Numbered from the stretch's first letter, positions 9,235 to 18,163 are shown. The stretch is DNA of 64,000 nt from JAAEPI01 sp964352625 (GCA_964352625.1 CAYGSD010000009.1:1-64000); one strand, 5' to 3'. Program-made: numbers and translations. The notes: generated from the letters alone by a model not told the origin.

Positions 9235-9960
9235 ATGACATCAGATAACGCGATAATTTCTGTAAATGAGGATACCATTTTTGTGAGTATCCACATTTCA
9301 AAAACAGGCGGAACCACATTAACCAAAATTCTAAAAAATCACTTTGGAGACGATCTACAATTGTCTTACGCAAAGGAAAAGGGACCAAAAGCTGAAAACC
9401 CGAAATGTATTCACGGTCATAAAGTGCTCAGCCATTTCCCTAACATTCATAAAAATGAAAACAGCGTTTGGTTTACCTTCATTCGCGAGCCATTAGCCAC
9501 AGCCATTTCGTCCTATAACTACATTAAAACGAGACCTGAGGCTGAGTTTGAAGATAAGGGGATGCGTACCTATCTCACTCATAGTGAAAAACCTCAGTGG
9601 CCAAATCCGCCCGGCTATACCCACAATAGGTATGTCAGAAATGTGTATCGGTTGAGCCAGCTGAACCGAGAATTTGATTTCATAGGAATTACCGAAAGAT
9701 TCGATGAATCCATATTTATAATGTTCTGGCTATTTCAGTGGGATCATGTGAGGTACAAAATAACAAATCGAGGAAATTACACCCCTCCCAAGATTGAAGA
9801 TGACATTATCGAGAAATTCAATGCACTCAATCAAAAGGATTACACCCTATACCGGCGAGTCAATGAAAAATTGGATCAGTTAATTGAAAACTATGGAAGT
9901 AGTTTCGAGGAAGATTTCACCACCTTCAAAGAAAAATTTGTTAAGAAAATTGTAAAATGA
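9235..9960 (+). CDS. Sulfotransferase family protein (PAPS-dependent)
   Basis: A 241-residue protein resembling carbohydrate 2-O-type sulfotransferases. FVSIHISKTGGTT (residues about 12-24) is the 5'-phosphosulfate loop, with Lys in the catalytic or PAPS-binding position. WFTFIREPLATAISSYNYIK (about 82-101) is the 3'-phosphate-binding segment with the typical R-P-S pattern. It probably sulfates a cell-surface polysaccharide or lipid, but no glycan gene is adjacent and the acceptor is unknown. No signal peptide. The gene stands alone with its own -7 box and looks more A+T-rich than its neighbours, so it may be accessory. Confidence 0.82.
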   Translation: MTSDNAIISVNEDTIFVSIHISKTGGTTLTKILKNHFGDDLQLSYAKEKGPKAENPKCIHGHKVLSHFPNIHKNENSVWFTFIREPLATAISSYNYIKTRPEAEFEDKGMRTYLTHSEKPQWPNPPGYTHNRYVRNVYRLSQLNREFDFIGITERFDESIFIMFWLFQWDHVRYKITNRGNYTPPKIEDDIIEKFNALNQKDYTLYRRVNEKLDQLIENYGSSFEEDFTTFKEKFVKKIVK

Positions 9961-10049
9961 TGGACTTCTGGTTCAGAGCATTTCTTGTACTATGAACTAC
10001 CTCGTTCAAAGGTTATATTAGGATAAACCTACTATCTTGTTTCAACAAT

Positions 10050-10439
10050 ATGGATCTATCAGAACTCAAGAAATTAGCCAAAGAAGTAGCGAAAAATGCC
10101 TACACACCTCATAGTGGTTTTCATGTGGGTACGGCTTTGGTCACCAAAGACGGCAAGGTTTTCACTGGCTGCAACATTGAGTCTGATTCTGTGACCTTCA
10201 ATATCTGTGCGGAACGAAATGCCATCTCAACAGCCATTTCTAAGGTTGGCTCAATAGAGATTGATCAGGTGGTCATCTATACCCCTACTCCCAAACCAGC
10301 CACATCATGCGGGCTATGTCGCCAGCTGATATATGAATTCGGGAAAGACGCCAAGGTGTATAGCTTTTGTGATTCTGAAGAAATCATTGAAACAACCGTT
10401 CGGGAATTGCTGCCAATGGCGTTTGATTTTAGGGGGTAA
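10050..10439 (+). CDS. cdd: Cytidine deaminase
   Basis: Zinc hydrolase deaminating cytidine and deoxycytidine for pyrimidine salvage. The 129-residue length is that of the homotetrameric class. The CAE motif at residues 53-55 (NICAERNAIS) supplies a zinc-binding Cys and the catalytic Glu55; Cys87 and Cys90 in SCGLCRQ complete the site. The usual Pro before the second cysteine pair is Ser here (TSCGLC rather than SPCGxC), a minor change. YTPHSGFHVGTAL is the conserved N-terminal substrate-binding segment. It appears monocistronic. Confidence 0.95.
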   Translation: MDLSELKKLAKEVAKNAYTPHSGFHVGTALVTKDGKVFTGCNIESDSVTFNICAERNAISTAISKVGSIEIDQVVIYTPTPKPATSCGLCRQLIYEFGKDAKVYSFCDSEEIIETTVRELLPMAFDFRG

Positions 10440-10522
10440 GTTTATCTGGTATCATACCAATCCCTGATTCGCACAAGTCCTTTATGCTCGGCCGAAACTG
10501 GAAGAATTACGCGATAAGAGGG

Positions 10523-10816
10523 TTATTTACCTCTCAAAACCTCTGCTGATTGACGCGTACTTATTATATCTATGATCTGAATGACTCCCTTCTCTTCTTG
10601 GTACAAAAGCTTGTAATCCCGAACAACTATCCTGCGGTATTTTGGATTGATCTCATCTATCTGATACTGTCCCGAAAATACCATTTTCCTGGGTGCCTTC
10701 AGTAAATCATTCTTTACGTTCTCAGCCCCCTGAAGTGATTTATCTTTGTAATAATCGTAAATAGCCCGAAGTGATTCAATGGCCTGATTTGACCAAATAA
10801 TTTTAAGTGATTCCAT
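10523..10816 (-). CDS. ParE/RelE-type toxin of a type II toxin-antitoxin pair
   Basis: A 97-residue protein of the RelE/ParE superfamily. It opens with IIWSNQAIESLRAIYDYYKDKS, the typical first strand and helix pair; the core includes PKYRRIVVRDYKLLYQEEKGVIQIIDIISTRQ, including the conserved RxxVxxxYKLLYxE stretch. The family acts on gyrase (ParE) or ribosome-bound mRNA (RelE); this sequence looks closer to ParE, but the target is inference. The start is placed at the ATG at 10816, which overlaps the antitoxin stop codon in TAATG and implies translational coupling. A TTG two codons upstream is possible but unneeded. Confidence 0.85.
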   Translation of the reverse strand: MESLKIIWSNQAIESLRAIYDYYKDKSLQGAENVKNDLLKAPRKMVFSGQYQIDEINPKYRRIVVRDYKLLYQEEKGVIQIIDIISTRQSAEVLRGK

Positions 10817-11055
10817 TACCAATTCTCAGATGAACTCTCAAGGTCTTCCTGTGTCATGAACTGACCTTTTTGGATTTGATCCTCGGCCTTCTCTAATCGT
10901 CTGTTGTATTCTCCTTTGGTCAATGGATCTCCCCCCACAGTGTAACCAACAATCATTTCCTCTTCCAACAACTGATCTATCTTATCAAGCAATGATTGCT
11001 TCGATACTGCCATGATCTTTTGCATCACATCCCATTTTCTATCCTGTATATCCAT
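10816..11055 (-). CDS. Antitoxin partner of the ParE/RelE-type toxin
   Basis: A 79-residue acidic protein immediately upstream of the toxin, overlapping it by one base, in the usual antitoxin-first order. The N-terminal half (RKWDVMQKIMAVSKQSLLDKIDQLLEEE) is helical. The middle (IVGYTVGGDPLTKGEYNRRLEKAEDQIQKGQFMTQEDLE) resembles the C-terminal toxin-binding region of Bacteroidota antitoxins that sit beside ParE-like toxins. No obvious helix-turn-helix or ribbon-helix-helix is visible, so autoregulation may need the complex. Identification rests on position and general form. Confidence 0.8.
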   Translation of the reverse strand: MDIQDRKWDVMQKIMAVSKQSLLDKIDQLLEEEMIVGYTVGGDPLTKGEYNRRLEKAEDQIQKGQFMTQEDLESSSENW

Positions 11056-11164
11056 CGATTAGCATTTTAAGTGAATTTAATCAGTCTATTTGATTTATTC
11101 ATTCTCATTGAATCCTTGTCTGTTGGCACGAATCAATAATTTATGATGAATAAAACCTCCTATA

Positions 11165-11208
11165 GCGCAAGTCTTCCTGCCAGGCCTGTGCGCAGGCGCG
11201 ACTGGTGC
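11165..11208. repeat. REP-like imperfect palindrome
   Basis: GCGCAAGTC (11165-11173) faces GACTGGTGC (11200-11208), 7 of 9 bases complementary. Inside, CCTGC (11176-11180) pairs with GCAGG (11192-11196). The G+C-rich double hairpin stands out from the A+T-rich surroundings and resembles REP elements scattered between genes in Bacteroidota genomes. There is only one copy in the window, so repetitiveness is inferred. Confidence 0.5.
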
Positions 11209-11323
11209 TTTCATTTAACTCAAATATCGACTCCATCATAAACTGAAATTATTTTCAATAAACCTCCCTTTCCAGCATAATTGCTCGAACTAAAGTATTG
11301 TACTTCCCTCAATTTATTAAAAC

Positions 11324-11358
11324 AAAAAAAAATCCCGAGTCATCACTAACCCGGGATT
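11324..11358 (-). terminator. Intrinsic terminator
   Basis: Stem arms AATCCCG (11331-11337) and CGGGATT (11352-11358) are perfectly complementary. Read on the minus strand, the hairpin is followed by an unbroken run of T (the A run at 11324-11332). It lies about 20 bases after the stop codon of the gene ending at 11378. Confidence 0.85.
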
Positions 11359-11377
11359 CTTGCTAACAACTAATTAA

Positions 11378-11962
11378 CTACCAAACTCTTCCTTTTCCCA
11401 TTTGCGGAGGACTAGTCACCACATAACCTAGCCCGTATCTAGCCTCAGTGTAGAAGGTGCCTCGGAATTCGTACAAAGCGCCATGCTTAGTTCGAATGCT
11501 TCTCGCTCCATGCGGCAATCTCATTACTCTTAGGCCAACGGGTCCTGGAGTGGCAACCCATCTGCCATGTCGCGTCACATAAAACACCCCATCATTTAGC
11601 TTGAACATCCGTCCATTATGCATCGCGATTTGTCCCAAGGAGGCTCTGTAGCTAATTCCTTTATCGAAATGTCCATAGCCTCCAAAGTGCATGGCATGCC
11701 CATGGTATCCTTGGCCTATCCTATTATACTTCTGATGAAATCGGTCACCCTTTCGTCCGTAATCTGCATTGTGTCCTCCAGAGCGAAATCCCTGATCATA
11801 CCTGACGACTTCCCTGTGTCCGTCGTATGGCTTATCGCGTTTGTTGCCGCGATCACCCTCATGTGATTGATTGTTTCTTCGTGGTTGTCCGTCCACTCCT
11901 TGAGCGGAAATCAGAGCAATGCCAATCATGATGATGGCTGCTGTTTTGTAAACGTTTCTCAT
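11378..11962 (-). CDS. Exported basic Gly/His/Arg-rich protein, DUF6515-like C-terminus
   Basis: A 194-residue protein with a signal peptide (residues 1-26, MRNVYKTAAIIMIGIALISAQGVDGQ). A low-complexity basic region rich in Arg, Gly, His and Tyr follows (about 27-110). The C-terminal part (GPVGLRVMRLPHGARSIRTKHGALYEFRGTFYTEARYGLGYVVTSPP) resembles the DUF6515 pattern, in which a strand-rich module precedes a GYVVVxPP end; this is recalled, not searched. It is probably periplasmic or surface-exposed. It ends in a strong terminator and appears monocistronic. Confidence 0.75.
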   Translation of the reverse strand: MRNVYKTAAIIMIGIALISAQGVDGQPRRNNQSHEGDRGNKRDKPYDGHREVVRYDQGFRSGGHNADYGRKGDRFHQKYNRIGQGYHGHAMHFGGYGHFDKGISYRASLGQIAMHNGRMFKLNDGVFYVTRHGRWVATPGPVGLRVMRLPHGARSIRTKHGALYEFRGTFYTEARYGLGYVVTSPPQMGKGRVW

Positions 11963-12012
11963 AGTTTCCTTTATTTTGATTCGGTGCTTAGACCTATAAA
12001 GGATGAGAAGGT

Positions 12013-12297
12013 TTAATCAGAAGAATCATTTTTTTTTATAATTAGACCAAATAAACTCTTAAGAATAAGGTGAAGAATAAATCCAAACAAGAGAAATTCT
12101 AAAGAATAAATTAGGAAGAAGGATACGGAACCATCATAGGCAAAAGCAACAGCAATTATGAAAGGAATATCCATCAAAAAATTTGGATCGGGCAAATCCA
12201 AATACGGCAAAAAATCAACAAACGGGTAAATTAGCCAACCAAAATAGAGGAATGTCAAAAAGTAAGAAACAAAGAGGAATTTATATTTCAACTTCAA
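12013..12297 (-). CDS. Small integral membrane protein
   Basis: A 94-residue protein with about three hydrophobic segments (residues 7-30, 41-56 and 59-86) and a charged tail (KKNDSSD). I recognise no family. The only plausible start is TTG at 12297, which overlaps the TGA stop of the upstream gene by four bases, so translation is probably coupled to that gene. The next Met is at residue 42, inside the hydrophobic part, and would lose the first segment. Confidence 0.55.
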   Translation of the reverse strand: MKLKYKFLFVSYFLTFLYFGWLIYPFVDFLPYLDLPDPNFLMDIPFIIAVAFAYDGSVSFFLIYSLEFLLFGFILHLILKSLFGLIIKKNDSSD

Positions 12298-12800
12298 TAC
12301 TTGCGTTGTAGGATCTCGCTATAGATAATGGCCTTGCGCGCAGAGTTGGTATTGGCAAAATCCTCTCGAATTTCATCCGCAAGCGTTGGTTCGGCTGGTT
12401 TAGCATCTCCTTTGAACAAGCGCTCATTGGCAAACTTCGCATCAGGGGCAAATTCCAACTCCGCTCCTTCTGCCTGCTTCACTGACTCTTGATAAACTCT
12501 CAAGCTCTCCTCGTCCGCGAATTGACGGTTTCTACCCTCATTCTCAAAGTTCTCCTCTGCGGCGACAGGCTTGGCTTTAGTCTGTAATCCTCTATCAACA
12601 GGTTCCAATAATTCTTCTACCTCACGCTGATCCGTAATTTCTTTCAGCAAATCCTCAAATGAAATTGGCTTCTTTTGTTGAGTGGGACGATCCGAAGAAG
12701 AGGTGTTAGGATTAGACGGCTGATCAACAGGCTTTTTCTTCTTCCTTGTGAGAAAATAAATGACTGCTGCAATGATGTAGAACCAAATCTGCTCGTCCAT
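12294..12800 (-). CDS. Membrane-anchored hypothetical protein
   Basis: A 168-residue protein with one N-terminal transmembrane segment (IWFYIIAAVIYFLT), a strongly basic stop-transfer stretch (RKKKK), and then an acidic, low-complexity cytoplasmic region. The C-terminal end LADEIREDFANTNSARKAIIYSEILQRKY looks like a conserved motif common to short Bacteroidota membrane proteins of unknown function. The start is placed at the ATG at 12800; an upstream TTG at 12818 would add six residues. It is divergent from smc. Confidence 0.7.
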   Translation of the reverse strand: MDEQIWFYIIAAVIYFLTRKKKKPVDQPSNPNTSSSDRPTQQKKPISFEDLLKEITDQREVEELLEPVDRGLQTKAKPVAAEENFENEGRNRQFADEESLRVYQESVKQAEGAELEFAPDAKFANERLFKGDAKPAEPTLADEIREDFANTNSARKAIIYSEILQRKY

Positions 12801-12906
12801 ACTCAAACTTAAACCCAATTGCTTGAATGCGCACTTTATCCACGATTAAAAGTTCAAGTGTGGATATCTTGAGGATAAATTAGTGCCGATAAGTAGCAAT
12901 ACCTTC

Positions 12907-12914
12907 TAATTTTG
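12907..12914 (+). promoter_or_regulatory. -7 promoter element upstream of smc
   Basis: TAATTTTG matches TAnnTTTG exactly and lies 27 bases before the ATG at 12942. Its presence argues that the in-frame TTG at 12912, inside the box, is not the start of smc. No clear -33 TTTG is seen. Confidence 0.4.
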
Positions 12915-12941
12915 TCGGCTTCCCAAATCGGGATTTTCCAT

Positions 12942-15900
12942 ATGCAGTTAACCAAGTTAGAAATCAAGGGGTTCAAGAGTTTCGCCGATCGGGTGGTCAT
13001 CAATTTTGATGAGGGCATCACCGGAATCGTGGGGCCAAATGGCTGTGGAAAATCCAACGTGGTAGATGCTATCAGATGGGTGCTTGGAGAGCAAAAGACC
13101 AGGGTACTCCGCTCTGAGAAAATGGAGAACGTGATTTTCAATGGAACCAAAGCCCGAAAAGCAACTCAGCTGGCAGAAGTTTCCCTGACTTTCAACAACA
13201 CCAAAAATCTCATTCCCACAGAGTACTCTCAAGTAACGATTACGCGCCGGTACTACCGATCCGGTGAAAGTGAATATATGCTAAACGGGGTTGCCTGCAG
13301 ACTCAAAGACATCAACAACCTTTTCCTCGACACTGGCATTTCGTCCAACAGCTACGCCATCATAGAGCTTAAAATGGTGGATGATATCCTGAATGACAAG
13401 GACAATTCCCGACGAGCACTTTTTGAGGAAGCGGCAGGGATATCGAAGTTCAAAATCAGAAAGAAGGAAACGCTAAGGAAGCTTGAGGATACAGATGGAG
13501 ACCTTGATCGAGTTGAAGATTTGCTTTTTGAGATAGACAAGAATCTCCGCTCACTGGAGCGACAGGCCAAGCAAGCCAAACGTTACTATGAAATCAAGGA
13601 TGAATATAAGAATTCCAGCATTGCCTTGGCTCAAAAATCAGTTGCCAACCAGAAAGAAACGCTAGAAAGAATTGATCGCAAGATTCAGGAAGAAACGGAC
13701 AAGAAGAATGGACTGAATGCAAGTCTCAAAGACAGAGAGGCCCAAATTGAGAAATCTAAAACTGAACTGCTCAATCGGGAAAAGTTTCTTTCAGCCTGCC
13801 AGAAAGAACTCAATGAACATGTGAGTAGAATTCGGCAATACGAAAGCGACAAGAAAATAAAGAACGAGCGTCAGCGGTTTTTGAATGACAAGATTGACAA
13901 CCTGAAAGAACAGATTGAGCAAGACAAACAGAGCAATGAGCGGGCTTCCTTCTCACTTGAAAGTTTAAGAAAAGAAGAAGATGGAGCCGGACAGATTCTC
14001 AAGGATGTGAAGTCTCGTTTGGATCATCTGCGAGAAGAATACGAAGTGCAAAAAGCGCAATCGAATCTAGCTCAGGAAGCGCTGAGTCAGACTTCAGGTG
14101 CCCACAATAACCTTAGAGAGCTTGTCTTCAATATCGAAAAGGATATCGAGATCAAGGAGATTCAGCTCAAAACGATTCAGAATGATCTGAATCAATCTCA
14201 GGAAGATTCATCTCAGCATTCGGCCAATCTCCATGAATTCGAGCAGCGACTTGGAGAAATCTCAAAAGAGCGAGAGGAGAAAACAAAGGCCTACGAACTA
14301 ATGAAAGTTGATCAAACTCGAATTAGTGATAAGATCGAGGCAGTTCAAAAACAGATCGACATGATCAAAGATGAGCTCACTCAGATCAACCGCCAGCTGG
14401 ATTCCAAGCAAAACGAATACAACCTGACCAAGTCGCTGGTCGACAATCTTGAAGGTTTCCCTGATGCTATCAAGTTCTTAAAGAAAAGCGACCAATGGAA
14501 AAATGCGCCATTGGTTTCTGATGTCATCACCTGCCCAGAGGAATTTCGTGTCACCATTGAAAACTTCCTTGAGCCCTACATGAATTACTATGTTGTGGAG
14601 TCGGAGAATGACGCTTTCAAGGCTGTGAACCTACTCAGCGACGCGTCTCGAGGAAAAGCACATTTCTTCATACTCGACAAACTCGATTCATACCACACCG
14701 AATCTGAGCTTATGATTCCCGGTGCTCAGTCAGCCACTGAGGTCATTGAGTATGATGCCAAGTACAAGAAATTAATCGCCCATCTCCTCTCCAACGTCTT
14801 TATCTACCAAGGGGAAATGCCGGAGGTTAGTCCAAAGGAAGATGCCGTACTCATCGAGAAATCAGGAAAAGTCACGCAAAGAAAATTCAGTGTATCAGGA
14901 GGATCAGTTGGCCTTTTTGAGGGAAAAAGAATCGGTCGAGCAAAGAATCTTGAAAAACTCGCGACACAAATAAAAGACCTTGAAAAACGGCAAAAATCTA
15001 CAGAGGCCAGCCTTCACGACAAACAGCAGGAGATCAATCAACTGAAAGAATCCTCCAAGCTCGAGGAAATGGAAACCCTCAAGGATGAGGTGACCCGCAT
15101 TGATCAAATGCATGTTTCGCTTGCCACCAAGCAAGAACAGTTCAGCGAGCTACTTTCCTCCACTAAGACCAAGCGCGAGGACATGCAGGCAAAGGTTGTG
15201 GAACTTGAAAAGGCCCTCAGCGAGCTTCTCCCCAAAAGAAAAGGTGAGTCCGAAAAACTAAGTGAATTGGAAGCTCAGCTACATGAGCAAAAATTGGAAT
15301 TCGAATCCCTTTCAGAACTACTCACTCAAAAAAGCGCTGCATTCAATGAGGAAAACGTTCTTTTCCATCAGAAGGAAAACAGACTTGAGAGCATCAAACA
15401 AGAGATTTCCTACAAGCAGGAGTCGTATCAAAACAGCCTGAGCAGAATCGAGCGGAATCAGCAAGAATTGCAGGAGGTCACAACCAACCTGAACGAACTG
15501 GTCAAAAAATCCACCGAGAGTGACGATGAATTGGTGGCGATGTATGAAACCAAAGAAGGTCATGAAAAGAAAGTGAATGAAGCTGAGAAGGCGTACTACG
15601 AGTCCAGAGGAGTAATTGATGAAGCTGAGAAAACACTCCGTGAAATTCAGCATCAGCGCGAATCGGCTGATCAGCTGTTGATGGATTGGCAGGCGAAGAG
15701 AAACGAATCTCAACTTCAGTTTCAGTCTGTGAAAGATCGACTTTCTGTTGAGTTCAATGTGGATGTTGAGAAATTGAACGAGGCAATTGATGAGACCTTG
15801 GCAAAGCTTGATGAAGACACGCTCAGAGATAAAGTAGAGAAGCTGAAGGATCGCATGGAAAACATGGGCCCCATCAACCCTATGGCCATGGAAGCCTATG

Positions 15901-16469
15901 AAGAGATCCAGGAGCGGCATGTTTTCATTACCACACAAAAGGACGACCTGCTCAAAGCGAAAGAATCACTTTTAGAAACCATTGCGGAGATAGATGAGGT
16001 AGCCAAGACCACTTTTATGGAGGCCTTCACCAAAATACACGACCACTTTGTGCGTGTCTTCCGAACCCTTTTCACCGAAGAAGACGACTGTGACCTCAAA
16101 CTCACCGACCCGGACAATCCATTGGAATCTTCCATTGAGATCATAGCCAAACCAAAAGGGAAACGTCCACTCACCATCAATCAGCTGTCTGGTGGAGAAA
16201 AGACGCTCACCGCTACTTCCCTCCTTTTTTCCATTTATCTATTGAAGCCTGCTCCATTCTGTATTTTCGATGAGGTGGATGCTCCGTTAGATGATGCCAA
16301 CATTGACAAATTCAATGACATCATTCGTCAGTTTTCTAATGAATCACAGTTCATCATTGTCACACACAATAAGCGAACAATGGCCAGTACGGATGTCATC
16401 TACGGCATCACTATGATCGAGCAAGGCGTGTCGAGAGTTGTTCCTGTCGATTTGAGAGAATTGGCGTAA
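12942..16469 (+). CDS. smc: Chromosome segregation protein SMC
   Basis: A 1175-residue SMC ATPase that organises and segregates the chromosome, normally with ScpA and ScpB. The N-terminal head has Walker A GPNGCGKS at residues 31-38. Long coiled coils flank a hinge at roughly 510-660 (DAIKFLKKSDQWKNAPLVSDVI onward). The C-terminal head has the ABC signature LSGGEK and Walker B FCIFDEVDAPLDDANI. The start at 12942 gives the canonical opening MQLTKLEIKGFKSFADR; in-frame upstream codons begin with a TTG inside a promoter box. Length and domains are complete. Confidence 0.97.
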   Translation: MQLTKLEIKGFKSFADRVVINFDEGITGIVGPNGCGKSNVVDAIRWVLGEQKTRVLRSEKMENVIFNGTKARKATQLAEVSLTFNNTKNLIPTEYSQVTITRRYYRSGESEYMLNGVACRLKDINNLFLDTGISSNSYAIIELKMVDDILNDKDNSRRALFEEAAGISKFKIRKKETLRKLEDTDGDLDRVEDLLFEIDKNLRSLERQAKQAKRYYEIKDEYKNSSIALAQKSVANQKETLERIDRKIQEETDKKNGLNASLKDREAQIEKSKTELLNREKFLSACQKELNEHVSRIRQYESDKKIKNERQRFLNDKIDNLKEQIEQDKQSNERASFSLESLRKEEDGAGQILKDVKSRLDHLREEYEVQKAQSNLAQEALSQTSGAHNNLRELVFNIEKDIEIKEIQLKTIQNDLNQSQEDSSQHSANLHEFEQRLGEISKEREEKTKAYELMKVDQTRISDKIEAVQKQIDMIKDELTQINRQLDSKQNEYNLTKSLVDNLEGFPDAIKFLKKSDQWKNAPLVSDVITCPEEFRVTIENFLEPYMNYYVVESENDAFKAVNLLSDASRGKAHFFILDKLDSYHTESELMIPGAQSATEVIEYDAKYKKLIAHLLSNVFIYQGEMPEVSPKEDAVLIEKSGKVTQRKFSVSGGSVGLFEGKRIGRAKNLEKLATQIKDLEKRQKSTEASLHDKQQEINQLKESSKLEEMETLKDEVTRIDQMHVSLATKQEQFSELLSSTKTKREDMQAKVVELEKALSELLPKRKGESEKLSELEAQLHEQKLEFESLSELLTQKSAAFNEENVLFHQKENRLESIKQEISYKQESYQNSLSRIERNQQELQEVTTNLNELVKKSTESDDELVAMYETKEGHEKKVNEAEKAYYESRGVIDEAEKTLREIQHQRESADQLLMDWQAKRNESQLQFQSVKDRLSVEFNVDVEKLNEAIDETLAKLDEDTLRDKVEKLKDRMENMGPINPMAMEAYEEIQERHVFITTQKDDLLKAKESLLETIAEIDEVAKTTFMEAFTKIHDHFVRVFRTLFTEEDDCDLKLTDPDNPLESSIEIIAKPKGKRPLTINQLSGGEKTLTATSLLFSIYLLKPAPFCIFDEVDAPLDDANIDKFNDIIRQFSNESQFIIVTHNKRTMASTDVIYGITMIEQGVSRVVPVDLRELA

Positions 16470-16501
16470 TGTGTAAATTGGGGGAATAAACCCTCAATAA
16501 C

Positions 16502-17077
16502 ATGAAAACTCCATTCCCCTATTTTTTACTAATGCTCATCATAGTGAGCTGTTCCGGTCAAGACATTCCTGATAAGGAGTTTCAAATAAAAGGCGCGCTG
16601 ATGGCGGTACCTGCTGAGTTACGAGAAGGTGCCAAGGTGCTCGGATTCGACAAAAACGGGGAAATGGTAACGCTAAGAGAAGGAACAAACGAAATGACAT
16701 GTGTAGCTGATGATCCAGCCAATGATGGGTTCAGCGTTGCGGCATATCAGAAGGAACTAGAACCTTACATGATGCGTGGCAGAGAGTTGAGAGCGCAGGG
16801 AAAAAGTTTTCAGGAAATATTCGAAGCGAGGGAAGATGAGGTAAAAGCAGGAAAACTGAAAATTCCGCAAGGAAGCATCCTGTATATCCTAACAGGAAAA
16901 TACAACACCGAGACGGATTCCCTGGAAGATAAGTATCTGCGCTACGTTGTTTACATCCCCTACGCCACCGCAGAATCAACGGGACTTCCACTAAAGCCAA
17001 TCGCTCCCGGAAGCCCTTGGATCATGGATCCCGGAACCCACCGAGCCCACATAATGATCAATCCTCCGAAGAACTGA
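16502..17077 (+). CDS. Lipoprotein of unknown function
   Basis: A 191-residue protein whose signal peptide ends in a lipobox (IIVSCSGQ), so it should be lipidated at Cys17 and anchored in the envelope. The mature part is soluble-looking, with no recognisable catalytic motif; EDKYLRYVVYIPYATAESTGLP and GSPWIMDPGTHRAHIMINPP look like conserved strand and loop regions. It follows smc by 32 bases but has its own start context, and functional linkage to smc is unlikely. I do not recognise the family. Confidence 0.7.
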   Translation: MKTPFPYFLLMLIIVSCSGQDIPDKEFQIKGALMAVPAELREGAKVLGFDKNGEMVTLREGTNEMTCVADDPANDGFSVAAYQKELEPYMMRGRELRAQGKSFQEIFEAREDEVKAGKLKIPQGSILYILTGKYNTETDSLEDKYLRYVVYIPYATAESTGLPLKPIAPGSPWIMDPGTHRAHIMINPPKN

Positions 17078-17101
17078 TTCGTCAAATTTAATGTCGCAAT
17101 C

Positions 17102-17146
17102 GTGTGCGGATTTAATTATCCGTAAAACACACCTTCAACTTTTTTT
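17102..17146 (+). terminator. Possible terminator after the lipoprotein gene
   Basis: GTGTGCGGAT (17102-17111) can pair in two steps with ATCCG (17118-17122) and CACAC (17128-17132). A T run follows at 17140-17146 after a short gap. The gap makes it weaker than a standard intrinsic terminator. Confidence 0.4.
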
Positions 17147-17163
17147 CGGCAGGTAACTAACTA

Positions 17164-17171
17164 TATTTTTG
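17164..17171 (+). promoter_or_regulatory. -7 promoter element upstream of pfkA
   Basis: TATTTTTG matches TAnnTTTG and lies 20 bases before the pfkA ATG. A T-rich stretch at 17140-17146 sits about where the -33 element would be, but there is no clean TTTG. Confidence 0.4.
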
Positions 17172-17191
17172 GCCGTTGAAATCGACAGCCG

Positions 17192-18163
17192 ATGAAGAGA
17201 ATTGCAGTTTTTACAAGTGGAGGAGATGCGCCGGGAATGAATGCCTGTGTGCGGGCAGTAGTGCGTGCCGCGCTATATAATGGAGTGGATGTCTATGGAA
17301 TCCGATACGGATACAATGGGATGATTGAAGGGGATATTTTTCCCATGACCTCCTATTCTGTAAGTAACACGCTGCAACGAGGTGGGACTTTTCTGAAGTC
17401 GGCCAGAAGCGAAGAATTCCGAACCAAAGAAGGAAGAAAAAGAGCTTTTGACAACCTCGCTCAAAAGAAAATAGAAGGCGTTGTAGCCATTGGTGGTGAT
17501 GGGACATTCACTGGAGCGAAAATTTTTCACGAGGAATTTGGAGTGAAAATGATGGGCGTTCCCGGCACCATTGACAATGACCTTTTCGGAACGGATTATA
17601 CCATAGGTTTTGACACGGCAGTCAACACGGCACTGCACGCCATTGACAATATACGTGACACGGCCAACTCCCATGACCGAGTGTTTTTTGTAGAGGTAAT
17701 GGGTCGAAAAACGGGCTATATAGCTCTTCACTGCGGCATTGGAGGTGGAGCAGAACTAGTTATGGTTCCGGAAACGAACACCACCATTGATGATGTAATT
17801 TCCACTCTGGAGAGTGGTAGGGACAAAAAGAAAACCTCGGCAATTGTGATTGTGGCGGAAGGAGACGAGCAAGGAGATGCCCATCAAGTGGCGGCTAAAG
17901 TGAAAGAAAAATTGCCATTTTTAGATATCCGAGTTTCGACTCTTGGACACATGCAGAGAGGTGGTTCGCCAACATCACGAGATAGAATACTGGCTTCAAG
18001 ATTGGGCCTTCATGCGGTGGATGGACTTATTCAAGGAATGTCTTGCCATATGGCTGGGGTCATCGACAACAAGCTGGTTTATCACACGCTGGATGACGCT
18101 ATCAATAAAACCAAGCCGCTGAGAGATGATCTTTTGGGATTGGTCGAAGTGCTAAATTCTTAG
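17192..18163 (+). CDS. pfkA: ATP-dependent 6-phosphofructokinase
   Basis: Phosphorylates fructose 6-phosphate in glycolysis; cytosolic tetramer. The 323-residue length is typical of bacterial PfkA. FTSGGDAPGMNACVRAVVR opens the ATP site, GGDGT marks the ATP-using type, PGTIDND contains the catalytic Asp, and MGRKTGYIAL and GHMQRGGSPTSRDRILASRLG are the substrate-binding signatures. It has a plausible promoter box and overlaps the end of the convergent response-regulator gene by four bases. Confidence 0.97.
   Translation: MKRIAVFTSGGDAPGMNACVRAVVRAALYNGVDVYGIRYGYNGMIEGDIFPMTSYSVSNTLQRGGTFLKSARSEEFRTKEGRKRAFDNLAQKKIEGVVAIGGDGTFTGAKIFHEEFGVKMMGVPGTIDNDLFGTDYTIGFDTAVNTALHAIDNIRDTANSHDRVFFVEVMGRKTGYIALHCGIGGGAELVMVPETNTTIDDVISTLESGRDKKKTSAIVIVAEGDEQGDAHQVAAKVKEKLPFLDIRVSTLGHMQRGGSPTSRDRILASRLGLHAVDGLIQGMSCHMAGVIDNKLVYHTLDDAINKTKPLRDDLLGLVEVLNS

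Larger units (their letters stand above)
11056..11377. other. Non-coding stretch
   Basis: About 320 bases between the antitoxin start and the next gene. It holds a REP-like imperfect palindrome (11165-11208) and a terminator serving the gene at 11378-11962 (11324-11358). The rest is A+T-rich and presumably includes the toxin-antitoxin promoter just upstream of 11055. I see no small ORF with coding character. Confidence 0.7.

Noticed and set aside
10446..10461. Small hairpin TGGTA-TCA-TACCA after cdd
   Set aside because: Only five base pairs with no T run; too weak to call a terminator.
12912..12941. Upstream TTG start for smc
   Set aside because: It falls inside an exact -7 promoter box, and the added residues precede the canonical SMC N-terminus MQLTKLEIKGFKSFADR.
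15318..15938. A 206-codon open frame antisense to smc
   Set aside because: It lies wholly inside the smc coiled-coil coding region, is rich in Leu, Phe, His and Ile as expected of the complement of coiled-coil codons, and has no start context or family resemblance.
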